DNA of 64,000 bases from the NCBI RefSeq assembly GCF_000156395.1, contig NZ_GG703817.1, forward strand, positions 185,967 through 249,966. Direction: 5' to 3'. Position 1 is the stretch's first letter, and the number at the start of each line of letters is the position of its first letter. Positions 8,863-19,445 of this stretch are shown one piece after another. The notes under the pieces were generated by a model. That model was given only the letters and a program-made list of their open reading frames with translations, was not told where the DNA came from and ran no database searches. The position numbers were made by a program, and so were the translations under genes. The DNA comes from Providencia rustigianii DSM 4541 (GTDB lineage Bacteria > Pseudomonadota > Gammaproteobacteria > Enterobacterales > Enterobacteriaceae).

Positions 8863-10029
8863 ATGTATGCACTAACTAATTGCATTATTTATACAGGTCA
8901 CGAAAGACTGGAAAACCACGCTGTCATTATTGAAGGTGAAATCATCAAGGCAGTCTGTCCAGAATCCGAGCTATCCAACACGATTGAACGCAAAAATTTA
9001 CAAGGCGCAATCCTTTCTGCGGGCTTTATCGACTTACAAGTTAATGGCTGTGGTGGTGTGCAATTCAATGACAATAAAGAAAATGTGACATTGAAAAACC
9101 TAGAAATAATGCAAAAAGCCAATGAGCGTTCAGGCTGCACCAGCTTCTTACCAACCTTGATTACCTGTTCCGATGAGCTGATGAAGCATGGCGTTGATGT
9201 CATGACTGAATTCCTAAAAAGCAATAAAAACCAAGCGCTTGGTTTACATATTGAAGGTCCATATATTAATCTAATTAAAAAAGGGACCCATAATCCAGAA
9301 TTTATTCGTAAGCCATCCGTAGAAATGATCGATTATTTATCTGATCATGCCGATGCCATCACCATGATTACCCTCGCCCCTGAAATGGTTGAAGAACATT
9401 TTATTCACCAACTCACCGATGCTGGCATTGTGGTTTCTGCGGGTCATTCTAACGCGACCTATGATGAAGCTCGACAAGGTTTCAGAGCCGGTATTCGCGC
9501 ATCGACTCACCTATTCAATGCGATGCCGTATATTTCCGGCCGTGGTCCAGGTTTAGTTGGCGCTATTTATGATACTCCAGAAGTGTATGCTGGCATTATT
9601 GCTGATGGTTTACATGTCCAATGGGCAAATATCCGCAACAGTAAAAAACTGAAAGGCGATAAGCTGGTTTTAGTCACTGATGCAACTGCACCAGCAGGAA
9701 TAGATCCTGAAACTGATGAAATGGATCATTTTATCTTCGCAGGTAAAACCATATACTACCGTAATGGGCTATGTGTCGATGAAAATGGCACCCTTAGCGG
9801 TTCATCACTCACCATGATTAATGCCGTGAAAAATAGTGTTGAACAGGTTGGTATTCCACTTGATGAAACCTTAAGAATGGCAACACTTTACCCCGCCAAA
9901 GCCATTGGGGTTGATGCCAGCTTAGGTTCTATTGAAACAGGAAAAATCGCTAACTTAACAGCGTTTAACCAAGACTTCCAAGTCCTTGCAACTTACGTTA
10001 ACGGAGAGGAAGTCTACAAGCATGAGTAA
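8863..10029 (+). CDS. nagA: N-acetylglucosamine-6-phosphate deacetylase
   Basis: Amidohydrolase-fold enzyme removing acetate from GlcNAc-6-P to give GlcN-6-P, the NagB substrate; it also removes the NagC inducer. Length 388 residues. Metal and catalytic motifs are visible: HIEGPYIN (about 127-134), VSAGHSNAT (about 196-204) and VTDATAPAG (about 274-282). An AGGAG lies about 10 nt before the ATG. nagC begins 7 nt after its stop. Confidence 0.96.
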   Translation: MYALTNCIIYTGHERLENHAVIIEGEIIKAVCPESELSNTIERKNLQGAILSAGFIDLQVNGCGGVQFNDNKENVTLKNLEIMQKANERSGCTSFLPTLITCSDELMKHGVDVMTEFLKSNKNQALGLHIEGPYINLIKKGTHNPEFIRKPSVEMIDYLSDHADAITMITLAPEMVEEHFIHQLTDAGIVVSAGHSNATYDEARQGFRAGIRASTHLFNAMPYISGRGPGLVGAIYDTPEVYAGIIADGLHVQWANIRNSKKLKGDKLVLVTDATAPAGIDPETDEMDHFIFAGKTIYYRNGLCVDENGTLSGSSLTMINAVKNSVEQVGIPLDETLRMATLYPAKAIGVDASLGSIETGKIANLTAFNQDFQVLATYVNGEEVYKHE

Positions 10030-10036
10030 ATAGCTA

Positions 10037-11260
10037 ATGAATCAAAGCCACTCGCTAAAGCAAATTGGTAATATTGATCTCGTAAAACAACTAAATAGCG
10101 CTGTCGTCTACAGCCTGATTGATCAACAAGGTCCGATATCGAGAATTCAGATAGCGGAACAGAGCCAGCTTGCCCCAGCGAGTGTCACTAAGATCACCCG
10201 CCAGCTACTCGAACGTGGTTTAATTAAAGAAGTTGACCAACAGGCCTCTACTGGAGGCCGTCGTGCTATTTCCATCGTTTCCGAATATAAATATTTCCAT
10301 ACCATCGGTGTGCGCCTTGGTCGCTACGATGCGACCATCGCTTTATACGACCTCAGCGGAAAAATGTTAGCTGATGGGCACTACCCGATTACCGAACCCT
10401 CACAACAAATTGTTGAGCAAAAATTAATTGCTGCCTTAGAAGATTTTATTGGGTTACACCAACGGCGTATTAAAGAACTGATTGCGATTTCCGTTATTTT
10501 GCCGGGTTTAGTGAATCCTCATTCCGGTGTTGTCCATTATATGCCTCACATCAAAGTGGATAACTGGCATTTAATTGATAACCTACAGCAACATTTCAAC
10601 CTCACCTGCTATGTTGGGCATGATATTCGCAGCCTAGCGCTCGCTGAGAGTTATTTTGGGGCAACCCGAGATTGTGAAGACTCTCTCCTTGTACGCATTC
10701 ACAGAGGCGCTGGAGCAGGATTAGTGCTCAATAAAGAGATACTGCTTAACCATCGAGGTAATCTTGGAGAGATTGGGCATATTCAAGTCGACCCTCTCGG
10801 GGAGCTCTGCCACTGTGGAAACTTCGGTTGCTTAGAAACTATTGCATCCAATCAAGCTATTGAAACTCGAGTCAAACAACGTCTTGAGCAAGGTTACTCC
10901 AGCCAACTCACCCTTGATGCCTGCTCTATTACTCAAATTTGCCAAGCCGCCAATAAAGGCGATGCTCTGGCAACAGAAGTGATTCAGCATGTAGGGAGGC
11001 AGATAGGAAAAGCGATTGCGATCACGATAAACCTATTCAATCCAGAAAAAGTGGTTATCGCGGGGGACATCATCGAGGCGGAAAATATTCTGTTACCCGC
11101 GATTCAAAGCTGTATTGACTCGCAAGCACTCAAAGGTTTTCGTGAAAACTTACCCGTTGTTACCTCGCAATTGGTGCATAATTCAGCAATTGGTGCTTTT
11201 GCACTGACTAAACGCGCCATGTTAAACGGTGAGTTACTACAGAAGTTATTAGAAAACTAA
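10037..11260 (+). CDS. nagC: N-acetylglucosamine repressor (ROK family)
   Basis: Transcriptional regulator of the nag divergon, inactivated by GlcNAc-6-P. Length 407 residues: an N-terminal winged helix (about 15-75, QLAPASVTKITRQLLERG as the recognition region), then a ROK sugar-binding/ATPase-like domain with the zinc motif CHCGNFGCLE. It is cotranscribed with nagBA. The E. coli operon continues with nagD (umpH); here nothing follows, and the next genes are tRNAs. Confidence 0.95.
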   Translation: MNQSHSLKQIGNIDLVKQLNSAVVYSLIDQQGPISRIQIAEQSQLAPASVTKITRQLLERGLIKEVDQQASTGGRRAISIVSEYKYFHTIGVRLGRYDATIALYDLSGKMLADGHYPITEPSQQIVEQKLIAALEDFIGLHQRRIKELIAISVILPGLVNPHSGVVHYMPHIKVDNWHLIDNLQQHFNLTCYVGHDIRSLALAESYFGATRDCEDSLLVRIHRGAGAGLVLNKEILLNHRGNLGEIGHIQVDPLGELCHCGNFGCLETIASNQAIETRVKQRLEQGYSSQLTLDACSITQICQAANKGDALATEVIQHVGRQIGKAIAITINLFNPEKVVIAGDIIEAENILLPAIQSCIDSQALKGFRENLPVVTSQLVHNSAIGAFALTKRAMLNGELLQKLLEN

Positions 11261-11446
11261 TTTATTGGCTTTCTTGAAATGGTTTCTTTCGTTTTTTTGT
11301 TATTGATACGTGACTGTTTTATCGTCATCTAATCAAAGTAAATGTCATTTTTCTAAATTCAGGGTTGTTTTTTGCTGACTTTATCGACAAAATGATTATT
11401 CATCAAACAAACGAACGCATTTTCTAAAAAATAGTGCAAAAAGCTG

Positions 11447-11475
11447 TTGACTGTACTGCCTGTAATTAGCATAAT
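11447..11475 (+). promoter_or_regulatory. Sigma-70 promoter of the tRNA cluster
   Basis: TTGACT (-35, 11447-11452), a 17-nt spacer and CATAAT (-10, 11470-11475), followed by a GC-rich discriminator GCGCCCCGC typical of stringently controlled stable-RNA promoters. The first tRNA starts 39 nt after the -10 box. The rest of the nagC-tRNA interval shows no gene. Confidence 0.85.
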
Positions 11476-11514
11476 GCGCCCCGCAACGCCGATGAAGGTA
11501 ATGCAAAAAAAGAT

Positions 11515-11591
11515 GGCTATGTAGCTCAGCTGGTTAGAGCACAACACTCATAATGTTGGGGTCACAGGTTCGAATCCCGTCATAGCCACCA
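11515..11591 (+). tRNA. metT: tRNA-Met (CAT), elongator type, with encoded CCA
   Basis: 77-nt cloverleaf with GGCTATG acceptor, anticodon loop ACTCATAAT and T-arm GGTTCGAATCC, ending CCA. It matches E. coli elongator metT except for compensated acceptor and anticodon-stem changes. Identical to the copy at 11961. Confidence 0.96.
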
Positions 11592-11598
11592 TATTTTT

Positions 11599-11683
11599 GC
11601 GGGAGTGGCGAAATTGGTAGACGCACCAGATTTAGGTTCTGGCGCCGCAAGGTGTGCAAGTTCAAGTCTTGTCTCCCGCACCA
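11599..11683 (+). tRNA. leuW: tRNA-Leu (TAG)
   Basis: 85-nt class II tRNA with GCGGGAG acceptor, anticodon TAG in GATTTAGGTT and a long variable arm, ending CCA. Close to E. coli leuW and in the same cluster position. Confidence 0.96.
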
Positions 11684-11716
11684 TTTCCTTCTCGGTTAAA
11701 ATTGAATTTAAGATAT

Positions 11717-11791
11717 TGGGGTATCGCCAAGCGGTAAGGCACCAGGTTTTGATCCTGGCATCCCCAGGTTCGAATCCTGGTACCCCAGCCA
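11717..11791 (+). tRNA. glnU: tRNA-Gln (TTG), copy 1
   Basis: 75-nt cloverleaf, TGGGGTA acceptor, anticodon loop TTTTGAT, ending GCCA. Identical in sequence to copies 2 and 3. Confidence 0.96.
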
Positions 11792-11837
11792 TCTTAAAGA
11801 CAATAGTTACTCAGAATTAATAATAGATATTCTCGGA

Positions 11838-11912
11838 TGGGGTATCGCCAAGCGGTAAGGCACCAGGTTTTGATCCTGGCATCCCCAGGTTCGAATCCTG
11901 GTACCCCAGCCA
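11838..11912 (+). tRNA. glnW: tRNA-Gln (TTG), copy 2
   Basis: 75 nt, identical to copy 1, separated from it by 46 nt. Confidence 0.96.
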
Positions 11913-11960
11913 TCTATTATCCTTCCAAGCAGTAAAATCACACAGTAAAGAAATTAAAAC

Positions 11961-12037
11961 GGCTATGTAGCTCAGCTGGTTAGAGCACAACACTCATAAT
12001 GTTGGGGTCACAGGTTCGAATCCCGTCATAGCCACCA
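11961..12037 (+). tRNA. metU: tRNA-Met (CAT), second copy
   Basis: 77 nt, identical to the tRNA-Met at 11515; corresponds to E. coli metU by position in the cluster. Confidence 0.96.
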
Positions 12038-12050
12038 TTTCTTTTTTTGT

Positions 12051-12125
12051 TGGGGTATCGCCAAGCGGTAAGGCACCAGGTTTTGATCCTGGCATCCCCA
12101 GGTTCGAATCCTGGTACCCCAGCCA
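12051..12125 (+). tRNA. tRNA-Gln (TTG), copy 3
   Basis: 75 nt, identical to copies 1 and 2, anticodon TTG. E. coli has two CTG-anticodon glutamine tRNAs (glnV, glnX) at this point; here only one gene is present and it is the TTG isoacceptor. Confidence 0.95.
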
Positions 12126-12480
12126 TCTCTTCTTCAATATTTATCCCTACCTAAGTAAATTCTCAGATTACGATTATTTATTAAATCCTAGTTTTTTGAT
12201 TTAACCCATCTTTAAATTTTAATTTAACTCTTGCTGAAATATTTAATACACATCATTTACTTTTGTGTAACTTTTATATCGGATCTGTGATACTCATCAT
12301 TTTCTTGTAACCTGAGAAAGTGATAACCTTGCGACGAATTGTAGTTAGATTAGATTAGTAATACGTGAGCCCCCATCCCGTCTTAAATTATCAGTCCGAC
12401 TTTCCAATCAACAACCAAACTCAGTTGTAAAAACCAATAATTATAATTGCTCTAACACAACATTTTTACAGAGAAAATTT
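12126..12480 (+). other. tRNA cluster to dctA-like gene interval
   Basis: 355 bp, AT-rich, without a convincing gene. TGTGATACTCATCATT at 12286-12301 is a plausible CRP half-conserved site (TGTGA-N6-TCA) for the downstream dicarboxylate carrier, whose E. coli homologue dctA is CRP-activated. No classical terminator is obvious after the last tRNA. Confidence 0.5.
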
Positions 12481-13827
12481 ATGCGAAACATAATAAAAGA
12501 ACCACTATATAAAATTTTATATGTGCAGGTTATCGTCGCCATCACTTTAGGTATCGCCCTTGGACATTTTTTCCCAGATATCGGAGAGTCGTTAAAACCG
12601 CTGGGTGATGCATTTATCAAAATCGTTAAAATGATTATCGCACCTGTCATTTTCCTGACCGTTGTTACAGGAATTGCGGGAATGACTAACATGAGAACGG
12701 TAGGAAGCGTGGCGGGTAAAGCCATGCTGTACTTTATTACCTTCTCAACCGTTGCGCTTATTATTGGCTTAATCGTCGGTAACGTCATTCAGCCAGGCGC
12801 TGGATTAAATATTGACCCTGCAACTTTAGATAATTCAAAAGTTGCTGGCTACGTAGAGAAAGCTCACGAGTCGTCCATCGTTGGCTTCTTTATGAATATC
12901 ATTCCAGATACCGTGATTAGCCCTCTGGTAAACGGAAACATTCTGCAAGTATTATTTATCTCTATTATTTTTGGTTTGGCATTGGCATCAACTGGTAAGC
13001 ACGGTGAACCGATTGTTAGACTGCTGCAAAACTTCTCTGAGCCAGTCTTCAAAATGGTTGCTATGTTGATGAAACTGGCACCTATCGGCGCATTCGGTGC
13101 AATGGCATTTACCATTGGTAAATATGGTATTTCGTCGATTGGTAACTTAATGATGCTGATTATGACGTTCTACATCACATCATTATTATTTGTACTGGTT
13201 GTTCTAGGTGCCGTAGCTAAATACAACGGCTTCTCCATCATTGCTTTAATCAAATATATCAAAGATGAATTATGGTTGGTTTTAGGAACCTCTTCTTCTG
13301 AAGCGGCACTACCCAGCTTAATGAGAAAAATGGAACACGCCGGCTGTGAAAAATCGGTGGTAGGTTTAGTTATTCCAACGGGTTATTCATTTAACCTCGA
13401 TGGTACTAACATCTATATGACCATGGCAGCACTGTTTATTGCTCAAGCGACCAATATTGACCTGACTATTTGGGAGCAAGTTTCTCTTCTGTTAGTCGCA
13501 ATGATCAGTTCTAAAGGTGCCGCGGGTGTAACTGGTGCAGGTTTCATTACCTTAGCCGCAACGTTAATGGTTGTTCCAAGTGTGCCTGTTGCAGGTATGG
13601 CTCTAATTCTGGGTATCGACCGCTTTATGTCTGAGTGCCGTGCTCTGACTAACTTAGTCGGTAACGCTTGTGCCTGTATCGTTGTCGCTCGCTGGGAAAA
13701 AGAGTTAGATACAGAAAAGCTGGCTCACGCATTCTCAACTAAAAGTGAGTCTTTAGATTCAATCATCACTGAAGAAGATGTTGCTGTTCAACCAACAGCT
13801 TCTATAGATGTCGCGAACAAACAATAA
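12481..13827 (+). CDS. dctA: C4-dicarboxylate:cation symporter, DctA type (SLC1/DAACS family)
   Basis: Inner-membrane carrier of 448 residues, closely resembling E. coli DctA through its length: [19 protein letters not shown] near 49-67, the serine-rich re-entrant loop [11 protein letters not shown] near 268-278, and FNLDGT near 302-307, the substrate/cation site of the family. It imports succinate, fumarate, malate or aspartate with protons or sodium. The C-terminal tail after about 415 differs from E. coli. The gene stands alone with a possible CRP site upstream and a strong terminator downstream. Confidence 0.88.
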   Translation: MRNIIKEPLYKILYVQVIVAITLGIALGHFFPDIGESLKPLGDAFIKIVKMIIAPVIFLTVVTGIAGMTNMRTVGSVAGKAMLYFITFSTVALIIGLIVGNVIQPGAGLNIDPATLDNSKVAGYVEKAHESSIVGFFMNIIPDTVISPLVNGNILQVLFISIIFGLALASTGKHGEPIVRLLQNFSEPVFKMVAMLMKLAPIGAFGAMAFTIGKYGISSIGNLMMLIMTFYITSLLFVLVVLGAVAKYNGFSIIALIKYIKDELWLVLGTSSSEAALPSLMRKMEHAGCEKSVVGLVIPTGYSFNLDGTNIYMTMAALFIAQATNIDLTIWEQVSLLLVAMISSKGAAGVTGAGFITLAATLMVVPSVPVAGMALILGIDRFMSECRALTNLVGNACACIVVARWEKELDTEKLAHAFSTKSESLDSIITEEDVAVQPTASIDVANKQ

Positions 13828-13841
13828 TTTGCCTACCATCT

Positions 13842-13875
13842 AATAAAACAAGCCGCTATTGCGGCTTGTTTTATT
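13842..13875. terminator. Bidirectional terminator between dctA and ubiF
   Basis: A perfect 15-bp stem (AATAAAACAAGCCGC at 13842-13856 and its complement at 13861-13875) with a 4-nt loop; A-tract on the left and T-tract on the right serve both converging genes. Confidence 0.92.
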
Positions 13876-13897
13876 TAAATCGAATTAATACTTTACT

Positions 13898-15088
13898 CTA
13901 CAGCCCCAGCGCATATTTCAGTGCCAATTTTTTTGCTTCTCCGGCGCGTTGGGCTGTCATCAAGCCCAAGTTTCGCAGCATTTTCAAACCCGGTAAATTT
14001 TCACTGAATGCCATATAAAACACATCCATACCAGCTTGCATTGCAAGGTTATCAGGTAAGCGACGGCGTTGATAACGCTTGAGTACATCCAGAGATTCCC
14101 AAGCTTCAATGCATTCTCGAGCTTGGTAGATCACGTTCAGTAAAACATCCACATCACGATAGCCAAGGTTAACACCCTGCCCCGCTAATGGGTTGATCGT
14201 GTGCGCAGCGTCACCAATCAGTACCAACCCGTCCATCACATAACGGCTAGCATGGTGACGCGTTAATGGAAATGCCCCAGAGGCAACGGCATTTACCTCG
14301 CCGAGACGCTCTGGAAATGCTTCAGTAATTGCCCCCGTGAGCTGCTCCATCGACATACTTTGAAGACGACGAATTTTGGCAGGGCTGTCATACCATACTA
14401 ACGAAGCCCAATTATCATACAGCGGTAAAAATGCCCGAGGTCCAGAGGGGTAAAATTTTTGCCATGTACGATCTTGTTGCGGCTCATTTGTTTGGATGGT
14501 AATCAGCATGCACGACTGGCGATACTGCCAACCACGACTACCAATACCCGCCATTTTACGCACTTGGGAATTTGCGCCATCAGCGCCAACCACTAATTTC
14601 GTGTTAAGAATGCGCCCATCATCCAGCTCAACCATCCACAATTTTTGGCCTTGTGGCTGAGATAAATTAATTAACGAGGCTGGGCAAACTAAGTCGAGAT
14701 TGCTGTATTGTTCACACTCTCGCCATAATGCAAGTTGCAAAACACGGTTTTCTACCATAAAACCCAACTCAGGCAAGCCTAAGCTTTTGGCATCAAAGAT
14801 GACATTGCTACCCGGATCTTCCCACGTTTCTAATTCGCGATAAGGTGCACTGCGCATGGCTTCCACATGTTTCCATGCACCTAATTGCTTCAGTAATTCA
14901 ACTGAAGCACTACTGATTGCAGAAATTCGCACATCGGGAGCTGTTTTGGAGTCAAACTCTACAGGCTGGGCTTTTTCGAGCAAAGCCACTTTCATCCCTT
15001 CTTGGGCGAATCCTAATGCCGCAGCTGCACCTGTCATACCTGCGCCGACAACGACAACATCATAAAATTCTGTTAGTTTATTCATCAT
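13898..15088 (-). CDS. ubiF: 3-demethoxyubiquinol 3-hydroxylase (FAD monooxygenase)
   Basis: Flavoprotein adding the last ring hydroxyl in aerobic ubiquinone synthesis. Length 396 residues (E. coli 391). The dinucleotide-binding motif GAGMTGAAAALG lies at about 16-27, the DG motif in VVGADGANS near 166-174, and the FAD-ribityl motif GDAAHTINPLAGQG near 286-299. UbiH and VisC are relatives; the position beside miaB between glnS and lnt, as in E. coli, supports UbiF. Two adjacent ATGs (15088 and 15085) are possible starts, neither with a strong ribosome site. Confidence 0.92.
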   Translation of the reverse strand: MMNKLTEFYDVVVVGAGMTGAAAALGFAQEGMKVALLEKAQPVEFDSKTAPDVRISAISSASVELLKQLGAWKHVEAMRSAPYRELETWEDPGSNVIFDAKSLGLPELGFMVENRVLQLALWRECEQYSNLDLVCPASLINLSQPQGQKLWMVELDDGRILNTKLVVGADGANSQVRKMAGIGSRGWQYRQSCMLITIQTNEPQQDRTWQKFYPSGPRAFLPLYDNWASLVWYDSPAKIRRLQSMSMEQLTGAITEAFPERLGEVNAVASGAFPLTRHHASRYVMDGLVLIGDAAHTINPLAGQGVNLGYRDVDVLLNVIYQARECIEAWESLDVLKRYQRRRLPDNLAMQAGMDVFYMAFSENLPGLKMLRNLGLMTAQRAGEAKKLALKYALGL

Positions 15089-15422
15089 AGTGGCTGCTAT
15101 TAACTATTTGATTTGTTTAGTATACCGAAATTTTCTCACCCCCGCAGGCAATATCTGCGCTTGAGCTCTGGTCACTGATGCCTCAAATGAATACAATACT
15201 CATCAATCTTTAAAACAATAGGCAAATAGCCTGCCCTTAAGCATTTGGTGATGATATTATTTTAGCATGTTATTACTGAGTGATTTTTGCATTTAATCCA
15301 TCAGAGAACGCTGTTCTTAATCAAAATGTGGTTAAATCACCAACAATATAGGGTAGGACTTTGGATTTACAACGCGTTTCGAAGTCCATAATTAAGCTCT
15401 TCGAAAACACCGGATATACGAC
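15089..15422. other. ubiF-miaB divergent spacer
   Basis: 334 bp with no open frame of note. It must hold the divergent promoters; I could not assign -35/-10 boxes with confidence. Confidence 0.4.
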
Positions 15423-16853
15423 ATGTCGACAAATAAAAAGTTATATATGAAAACTTGGGGCTGCCAGATGAACGAATACGATTCATCTAAAATGGTCTCT
15501 TTATTAGAAAGCACCCACGGCTATCAACTGACTGACATTGCTGAAGAAGCAGATCTGTTGTTATTAAACACGTGTTCTATCCGCGAAAAAGCCCAAGAGA
15601 AGGTATTCCATCAGCTGGGTCGTTGGAAATTTTTCAAAGATAAAAAACCTGACATCATCATTGGTGTTGGCGGTTGCGTCGCATCTCAGGAAGGTGATTT
15701 TATTCGCCAGCGTGCTCCTTGTGTGGATATTGTTTTTGGACCACAAACATTGCATCGCTTACCTGAAATGATTAACCAAATTCAAGGTAATCGTAGCCCA
15801 ATTATTGATATCAGCTTCCCTGAAATTGAGAAATTTGACAATCTTCCTGAACCTCGTGCAGAAGGCCCAACGGCATTCGTTTCTATTATGGAAGGCTGCA
15901 ATAAATATTGCACATTCTGTGTCGTTCCTTATACCCGAGGAGAAGAAGTTAGCCGCCCTTGTGACGATATTTTATTTGAAATCGCCCAACTGGCTGCCCA
16001 AGGTGTGCGTGAAGTGAACTTACTTGGCCAAAATGTTAACGCCTATCGTGGTGCAACCTTTGATGGTGAAATCTGTTCATTTGCAGAATTGTTGCGCTTA
16101 GTCGCCTCTATCGATGGTATCGATCGCGTACGCTTCACCACCAGCCACCCGATTGAATTTACTGATGACATTATCGAGGTCTATCGCGACACTCCGGAAT
16201 TAGTGAGCTTCTTACACCTACCGGTTCAAAGTGGTTCAGACCGTATTCTGACCATGATGAAACGTGCTCATACGGCATTAGAGTACAAAGCCATTATCCG
16301 TAAATTACGTGAAGCACGTCCGGGGATCTTAATTAGCTCTGACTTTATTGTCGGTTTCCCGGGGGAAACAACAGAAGACTTCGAAAAAACCATGAAGCTC
16401 ATTGCCGACGTGAATTTTGATATGAGCTACAGCTTTGTCTATTCAGCACGCCCTGGTACGCCAGCGGCAGATTTACCGGATGACGTGACTGAAGATGAGA
16501 AAAAACAGCGCCTGTATCTGCTGCAACAACGCATTAATCAGCAAGCAATGAGCTTCAGCCGTGCCATGCTGGGTACAGTGCAACGTATTTTAGTGGAAGG
16601 TACTTCACGTAAAAATGTGATGGAGCTTTCAGGCCGAACCGAAAATAACCGAGTGGTGAACTTTGAAGGCACCCCAGATATGATCGGTAAGTTTGTCGAT
16701 GTCGAAATCGTCGATGTTTATACTAACTCTTTACGCGGCAAAGTGATTCGTACGGAAGATCAAATGGATCTGCGTGTTCACGAATCCCCAGAATCTGTAA
16801 TTGCCCGTACTCGTAAAGAAGATGAACTTGGTGTTGGTAATTTCCAACCCTAA
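15423..16853 (+). CDS. miaB: tRNA-2-methylthio-N6-dimethylallyladenosine synthase
   Basis: Radical-SAM methylthiotransferase converting i6A37 to ms2i6A37 in tRNAs that read UNN codons. Length 476 residues. The N-terminal UPF0004 domain carries cluster ligands C14, C51 and C85; the radical-SAM domain has C159, C163 and C166 (CNKYCTFC); a C-terminal TRAM domain (about 380-440) binds tRNA. All six cysteines are present. It heads the miaB-ybeZ-ybeY run. Confidence 0.97.
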   Translation: MSTNKKLYMKTWGCQMNEYDSSKMVSLLESTHGYQLTDIAEEADLLLLNTCSIREKAQEKVFHQLGRWKFFKDKKPDIIIGVGGCVASQEGDFIRQRAPCVDIVFGPQTLHRLPEMINQIQGNRSPIIDISFPEIEKFDNLPEPRAEGPTAFVSIMEGCNKYCTFCVVPYTRGEEVSRPCDDILFEIAQLAAQGVREVNLLGQNVNAYRGATFDGEICSFAELLRLVASIDGIDRVRFTTSHPIEFTDDIIEVYRDTPELVSFLHLPVQSGSDRILTMMKRAHTALEYKAIIRKLREARPGILISSDFIVGFPGETTEDFEKTMKLIADVNFDMSYSFVYSARPGTPAADLPDDVTEDEKKQRLYLLQQRINQQAMSFSRAMLGTVQRILVEGTSRKNVMELSGRTENNRVVNFEGTPDMIGKFVDVEIVDVYTNSLRGKVIRTEDQMDLRVHESPESVIARTRKEDELGVGNFQP

Positions 16854-16867
16854 AGATAGGATACTCA

Positions 16868-17938
16868 GTGACCGATAACAAACCTGTGCAAATTGCCACA
16901 CAAGAAATTTTTTTAGAGCCCGCAGATAATCAACGTTTGATGAGCCTTTGCGGGCCATTTGACGACAATATTAAGCAGTTAGAGCGTCGTCTCGGCGTTG
17001 AAATTAATCGCCGTGATAACCGTTTTAAACTCTCGGGTAAAGCGCTTAATATCCAAGCTGCCAGTAAAATTTTGCGTCAGTTGTATGTGGATACCGCGCC
17101 AATTCGTGGCGTAATCCCTGATATTGACCCAGAAAATATTCACCTTGCCATTGTCGATAGCCGAGTGCTTGAACAATCCGCAGAAAGCGTACCTGATTAT
17201 GGTAAAGCAGTGAATATCAAAACCAAGCGTGGCGTGATCAAGCCTCGTACCCCAAATCAGGCGCAATATATCGCCAATATCTTAGATCATGATATTACAT
17301 TTGGGATTGGGCCTGCGGGTACAGGGAAAACTTACTTAGCGGTTGCAGCGGCGGTAGATGCTTTAGAACGTCAAGAAGTGCGTCGAATTCTCCTTACCCG
17401 CCCTGCGGTTGAGGCGGGCGAAAAACTGGGATTCTTACCGGGTGATTTAAGTCAAAAAGTCGACCCCTATTTACGCCCGTTATATGACGCTCTATTTGAA
17501 ATGTTAGGTTTCGAAAAAGTTGAAAAACTGATCGAACGTAACGTCATTGAAGTGGCGCCACTGGCTTATATGCGTGGTCGTACGCTTAATGATGCTTTTA
17601 TTATTTTGGATGAGAGCCAAAACACCACCATCGAACAGATGAAAATGTTTTTGACGCGCATCGGCTTTAATTCAAAAGCGGTTGTCACTGGGGATATTAC
17701 CCAAGTGGATTTACCAAGAGGCAGTAAATCAGGCTTAAGACATGCCATTGAAGTGCTTTCCAATGTGGATGATTTAAGCTTTAATTTCTTTCACAGTGAA
17801 GACGTGGTTCGCCATCCTGTCGTTGCAAAAGTCGTCATGGCTTATGAAGCATGGGAAGAGCAAGACAGCAAACGTCGCCAACAGTTAAAAGAAGAAAAAG
17901 AGCAACAACGCGAGCTTGAAAAGCAGGAAAACCACTAA
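16868..17938 (+). CDS. ybeZ: PhoH-like NTPase YbeZ
   Basis: Cytosolic P-loop ATPase of 356 residues. Walker A is GPAGTGKTYLA (about 144-154) and Walker B is AFIILDESQN (about 240-249). An N-terminal KH-like region matches E. coli YbeZ (LEPADN, FDDNIKQLERRLG). YbeZ partners the endoribonuclease YbeY in rRNA maturation and quality control. The start is GTG 16868, behind AGGAT; ybeY begins at the base after its stop codon. Confidence 0.95.
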   Translation: MTDNKPVQIATQEIFLEPADNQRLMSLCGPFDDNIKQLERRLGVEINRRDNRFKLSGKALNIQAASKILRQLYVDTAPIRGVIPDIDPENIHLAIVDSRVLEQSAESVPDYGKAVNIKTKRGVIKPRTPNQAQYIANILDHDITFGIGPAGTGKTYLAVAAAVDALERQEVRRILLTRPAVEAGEKLGFLPGDLSQKVDPYLRPLYDALFEMLGFEKVEKLIERNVIEVAPLAYMRGRTLNDAFIILDESQNTTIEQMKMFLTRIGFNSKAVVTGDITQVDLPRGSKSGLRHAIEVLSNVDDLSFNFFHSEDVVRHPVVAKVVMAYEAWEEQDSKRRQQLKEEKEQQRELEKQENH

Positions 17939-18406
17939 ATGAGTGACGTCATTCTCGATTTACAGATTGCTAGTGAAAATATCGAAGGTTTACCTTCTGA
18001 AGCAATGTTCCAGCACTGGGTCAATGCCGTATTACCTAAATTTCAAGCTGAAAGTGAAGTCACTATTCGTATTGTTGACGAAGCCGAAAGCCATGATTTA
18101 AATTTGACTTACCGCGGTAAAGACAAGCCAACAAATGTGCTCTCTTTCCCTTTTGAAGCGCCACCAGAGATTGAATTACCACTCTTAGGTGACCTGATTA
18201 TTTGCCGCCAAGTGGTTGAAAAAGAAGCCACTGAACAGCAAAAAAGTGAAGAAGAACATTGGGCGCATATGGTGGTACATGGTTGCCTACATTTACTGGG
18301 TTATGATCATATTGAAGATGATGAAGCCGAAGAAATGGAAGGGTTAGAAACCGAGATCCTCGCTGAGATGGGCTATGCAGATCCCTATCTTGCGGAAAAA
18401 GAGTGA
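17939..18406 (+). CDS. ybeY: Endoribonuclease YbeY (16S rRNA maturation)
   Basis: Zinc metalloprotein of 155 residues with the complete metal motif [11 protein letters not shown] (about 118-128). It takes part in 16S rRNA 3'-end processing and ribosome quality control. The ATG abuts the ybeZ TAA with no gap, implying translational coupling. A 154-bp gap follows before corC. Confidence 0.96.
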   Translation: MSDVILDLQIASENIEGLPSEAMFQHWVNAVLPKFQAESEVTIRIVDEAESHDLNLTYRGKDKPTNVLSFPFEAPPEIELPLLGDLIICRQVVEKEATEQQKSEEEHWAHMVVHGCLHLLGYDHIEDDEAEEMEGLETEILAEMGYADPYLAEKE

Positions 18407-18560
18407 GATCTCTATAATTTTTTAACAGAAAGTGTAGTTTTCCAACGCTAACTCATAAATTGTATAGCTAAATAAAATGTTTTAAGCTAACAATTAACTA
18501 CCCTAGTAATATGGGTTAGCGATATTTTTTAATTAACTGAGGAATAATAAATTAAACGCC

Positions 18561-19445
18561 ATGAGCGACGATAACTCTTCGAGTAGTGATAACCCTGGAC
18601 CTAAGAAAGGTTTTTTTTCCCTCTTAAATCAACTTTTCCATGGTGAGCCAAAAAACCGTGATGATTTGGTCGAATTAATTCGTGACTCTGAACAGAACGA
18701 TTTGATTGACCCCGATACCCGTGAAATGCTGGAAGGCGTTATGGATATCGCAGATCAGCGGGTGCGCGACATCATGATCCCTCGCTCTCAAATTGTTACC
18801 TTAAAACGTAACCAAACTCTTGATGAGTGCCTTGATGTCATTATTGACTCAGCCCACTCTCGCTTCCCTGTTATCAGCGAAGATAAAGACCATATTGAAG
18901 GGTTATTAATGGCAAAAGACTTGCTGCCATTTATGCGTACTGACGCAGAACCATTTAGTATTGATAAAGTGTTACGCCAAGCCGTTGTTGTTCCTGAAAG
19001 TAAACGAGTAGACCGCTTACTCAAAGAATTCCGTTCCCAGCGCTACCATATGGCCATCGTCATCGATGAGTTTGGTGGAGTGTCTGGTCTTGTGACCATT
19101 GAAGATATCTTAGAGTTGATTGTGGGTGAAATTGAAGATGAATATGATGACCAAGATGATGTCGATATTCGTCAATTGAGTCTTCACTCTTATTCTGTCC
19201 GCGCATTAACCCAAATTGAAGACTTCAATGACGCATTTGGTACCCATTTTAGTGATGAAGAAGTGGATACTGTGGGTGGCTTAGTGATGCAAGCCTTTGG
19301 GCACTTGCCTTCTCGAGGCGAAACCATCACTATCGATAATTACCAGTTTAAAGTTTCAATGGCCGATAGCCGTCGAATTATACTGCTACAAGTTAAAATT
19401 CCAGACGATGCACCGGTTCCTACTTTGGATAAAGAACAGAGTTAA
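18561..19445 (+). CDS. corC: CorC/YbeX CBS-domain protein
   Basis: 294 residues, near-identical to E. coli CorC (292). Two CBS domains (about 70-190; [16 protein letters not shown] and the [16 protein letters not shown] block) bind adenine nucleotides, and a CorC_HlyC domain lies at about 205-285. The family is linked to magnesium/cobalt efflux and, under its YbeX name, to ribosome and RNA metabolism, which fits its place after ybeZY. A single-base stop/start overlap (TAATG) couples it to lnt. Confidence 0.95.
   Translation: MSDDNSSSSDNPGPKKGFFSLLNQLFHGEPKNRDDLVELIRDSEQNDLIDPDTREMLEGVMDIADQRVRDIMIPRSQIVTLKRNQTLDECLDVIIDSAHSRFPVISEDKDHIEGLLMAKDLLPFMRTDAEPFSIDKVLRQAVVVPESKRVDRLLKEFRSQRYHMAIVIDEFGGVSGLVTIEDILELIVGEIEDEYDDQDDVDIRQLSLHSYSVRALTQIEDFNDAFGTHFSDEEVDTVGGLVMQAFGHLPSRGETITIDNYQFKVSMADSRRIILLQVKIPDDAPVPTLDKEQS

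Noticed and set aside
11580..11820. Open frames on both strands across the tRNA cluster
   Set aside because: They lie wholly over tRNA-Leu and tRNA-Gln genes; their apparent coding is explained by the tRNA sequences.
11717..12125. Regularly repeated 75-nt units resembling a repeat array
   Set aside because: The repeats are tRNA-Gln genes with full cloverleaf features; no CRISPR-type short repeats with unique spacers are present.
12441..12788. 115-residue antisense open frame over the start of dctA
   Set aside because: It is the complement of a strongly conserved membrane-protein gene and has no family resemblance or ribosome site.
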